A stretch of DNA of 24,552 nucleotides from Halobacteriales archaeon (GTDB taxonomy: Archaea; Halobacteriota; Halobacteria; Halorutilales; JAHENH01): assembly GCA_018609935.1 (NCBI GenBank), contig JAHENH010000118.1:1-24552 (forward strand), written 5' to 3'. Positions 23,345 through 24,552 of this stretch are shown here, piece by piece; positions within the stretch are counted from its first letter, which is position 1, and every line of letters begins with the position of its first letter. The position numbers were made by a program, and so were the translations under genes. Under the pieces are notes generated by a model. It did not search any database. It was given only the letters and a program-made list of their open reading frames with translations, and was not told the origin of the DNA.

Positions 23345-23716
23345 AAATATCTACCAAAAACTAATTTTAATTATTTTTATGTCTTTAGTAATATTATTTC
23401 AAGATAAAAAATTTATCGTTATAATAATATAAAAGCAGAAAAAATATATCTTTAAAAACCTTTTTTTATGTTAAAAAATTAAATCAATATATTTAGAGGG
23501 TTCAATCAGTCTTTAATCCCGTACTTTTTTTATGATTATTTTTTGTTTTTATAAAAACTGTTTTATATTTTGTGTTTATATATCTGTTTATTTAGTTTAT
23601 TATGAGGGTTGAGTTAGACTTTAGTGTTTTGAGGGACTATTAATATTTTGAGTATGTTTTTTATAGTGGTGTAATTATATGTATTTGAGGGTATAAGATA
23701 AAATAATAAATAATTT
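23345..23716. other. Divergent intergenic region with promoters of GT2 and PAS gene
   Basis: This spans the two outward genes. The left half is AT-rich with T and A runs. The right half (23560-23716) is strongly T/G-rich on the plus strand, like the PAS gene that follows. A TATA-like box (tttatata at 23575-23582) lies 20-27 bp before an ATG at 23602. Box-like strings also occur near 23692-23712 before the PAS ATG. Nothing else was recognised. Confidence 0.4.
23602..23643 (+). other. Possible 13-codon leader or truncated ORF
   Basis: A plus-strand ATG opens MRVELDFSVLRDY followed by TAA, and the same frame then reads YFEYVFYSGVIICI to another stop. It lies at leaderless distance from a TATA-like box at 23575-23582. 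It could be the start of a decayed gene, a leader peptide before the PAS gene, or chance. Too short to judge. Confidence 0.2.
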
Positions 23717-24552
23717 ATGTCTTTTGAGCCTGAAGATATAAATCTTGGTGAACTTATCAATTACACTACTGATTTAGTTTTTGTTTTAGATGAAAAAGCT
23801 AGGTTTAGATATATTAGTCCTAGTGTAGAGCGGATATTAGGTTATAGTCAAAAAGAAATGATAGGTGATAGTGGTTTTGATTATGTTCATCCGGATGATT
23901 TAGACATTATTAAAAATGAGTTTTTTAAGGTTGTCCGTAATTCAGGATATATCGGAGGGGCTGAATATCGTGCCAAGAAAAAAGGGGGTAGATATAAATA
24001 TATTGAGGTAGGGGTAGGAATGAATTAGAGAACCCTGATATTAGCGGTATACTTGGTGTTGGAAGGGATATTTCTGAGAGGAAACAAAAAGAAAAAAAGC
24101 TAAGTGAAGAACAGAACCTAAATAAGGCTCTTTTTGAGGCAGTTCCCGAAGTTATATATGCCTTTGATGAAGAGATGAATTTTATAAGGTTTAATGAAAA
24201 CATCCCAAAGATCACTGGATATTCAAGAGAGGAAATAAAAGAGATGTCTCCTCTGGATTTTTTTGAGGGTGGTGATAAAAAAAAGATAAAAGAGAATATC
24301 AAGAATTTATTGGAGGGGGGGAGGCTTCTCTTACTTATGCTGATATTGTGACTAAGGATGGGGATAAGATTCCTTTTGAGTTTTCTTCTTCTAGGATAGA
24401 TTATGGGGATAGTGAAACTTTTGGTGTTGTAGGTGTTGGTCGGGATATCTCAGAAAGAAAACAAAGAAAAAGAGAACTAGAGGGTTAAAAGACAGTATGA
24501 AATAATTTTTGATAATGCTCAGGATGTGATTTTTTTAGTTGATGTAGATATA
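23717..24552 (+). pseudogene. Multi-PAS sensor protein (probable histidine kinase N-terminus), frameshifted
   Basis: Joined frames give three PAS-type sensor domains. PAS1 starts at the ATG (LINYTTDLVFVLDEKARFRY, then ILGYSQKEMIGDSGFDYVHP) and continues to a TAG at 24026-24028. There a minus-one shift gives NPDISGILGVGRDISERKQ, the PAC end. PAS2 (ALFEAVPEVIYAFDEEMNFI, ITGYSREEIKEMSPLDFF) runs to a seven-base G run at 24315-24321. A frame change there leads to ASLTYADIVTKDGDKIPFEF and GVGRDISERKQRKRELEG, then a TAA at 24486-24488. A further shift gives RQYEIIFDNAQDVIFLVDVD, the start of PAS3, at the right edge. At least three interruptions make it non-functional as drawn, unless one is a phase-variable or programmed shift. 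The GRDISERKQ linkers are typical of archaeal sensor kinases. Ligand unknown; the kinase part is beyond the window. Confidence 0.75.

Noticed and set aside
23925..24302. 125-codon minus-strand open frame over the PAS gene
   Set aside because: Ser/Phe-rich product; the plus strand gives three consecutive PAS domains once frame changes are allowed.
1..24552. CRISPR array
   Set aside because: No set of regularly spaced repeats of 24-40 bases was found; the only tandem repeat is a nine-base unit at 7424-7458.
1..24552. tRNA or rRNA genes
   Set aside because: No T-loop-like GTTCRA segment with matching stems and no rRNA-like GC-rich conserved block was seen.
1..24552. All frameshifts as plain sequencing error
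   Set aside because: Intact genes of up to 551 codons lie between the broken loci, and several broken loci also carry deletions or true stop codons. Single-indel cases (7534-7697, 24315-24321) could still be errors.

Overview
The window looks like chromosomal DNA of a low-GC euryarchaeon related to salt-adapted lineages. The evidence is a UbiA-family protein, a UppP homologue and a cysteine-less redoxin/glutaredoxin pair that resemble haloarchaeal proteins, an archaeal-type NAD kinase/IMPase fusion, and TATA-like boxes about 20-35 bp upstream of several start codons, as expected for leaderless archaeal genes. Base composition is far more AT-rich than a typical haloarchaeon. A low-GC relative such as Methanonatronarchaeia is a reasonable guess, but nothing here proves it. 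No rRNA, tRNA, CRISPR array or intact transposase was seen.

Layout. (1) 1-4301 is a surface-polysaccharide block that is partly decayed: a broken glycosyltransferase (GT) at the left edge, an intact GT4 and a polysaccharide pyruvyl transferase overlapping by ATGA, then a sulfatase remnant fused to the 3' two thirds of an rmlB-like gene. (2) 4638-7381 is a nucleotide-sugar module: GDP-mannose 4,6-dehydratase and GDP-fucose synthase coupled by ATGA, with a divergent GDP-mannose hydrolase-type Nudix gene. (3) 7534-11987 is sparse and carries UbiA, a beta-carbonic anhydrase, small Cys-rich zinc-binding proteins, and broken genes (PIN domain, coiled-coil/membrane protein, zinc finger). (4) 12396-15203 holds the NAD kinase/IMPase fusion and a UppP/BacA homologue. 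(5) 15415-18596 holds four secreted-protein loci, two intact and two broken, that share one C-terminal dockerin-like module with an EF-hand-like loop and two conserved cysteines. (6) 18618-19387 is the redoxin/glutaredoxin pair. (7) 19870-23344 is a run of three glycosyltransferases. (8) 23717 to the right edge is a multi-PAS sensor gene broken by several frameshifts, one of them at a G7 run.

How the genes fit together. Most intact genes serve the cell envelope: GDP-sugar synthesis and turnover, four intact glycosyltransferases, pyruvylation, polyprenyl-phosphate recycling and secreted proteins. The rest are housekeeping or redox genes. About ten loci are frameshifted or carry stops while neighbours of up to 551 codons are open, which points to real gene decay and turnover more than uniformly poor sequence. 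The most distinctive element is the dockerin-like C-terminal module family. All protein assignments rest on reading motifs by eye; no database search was made.
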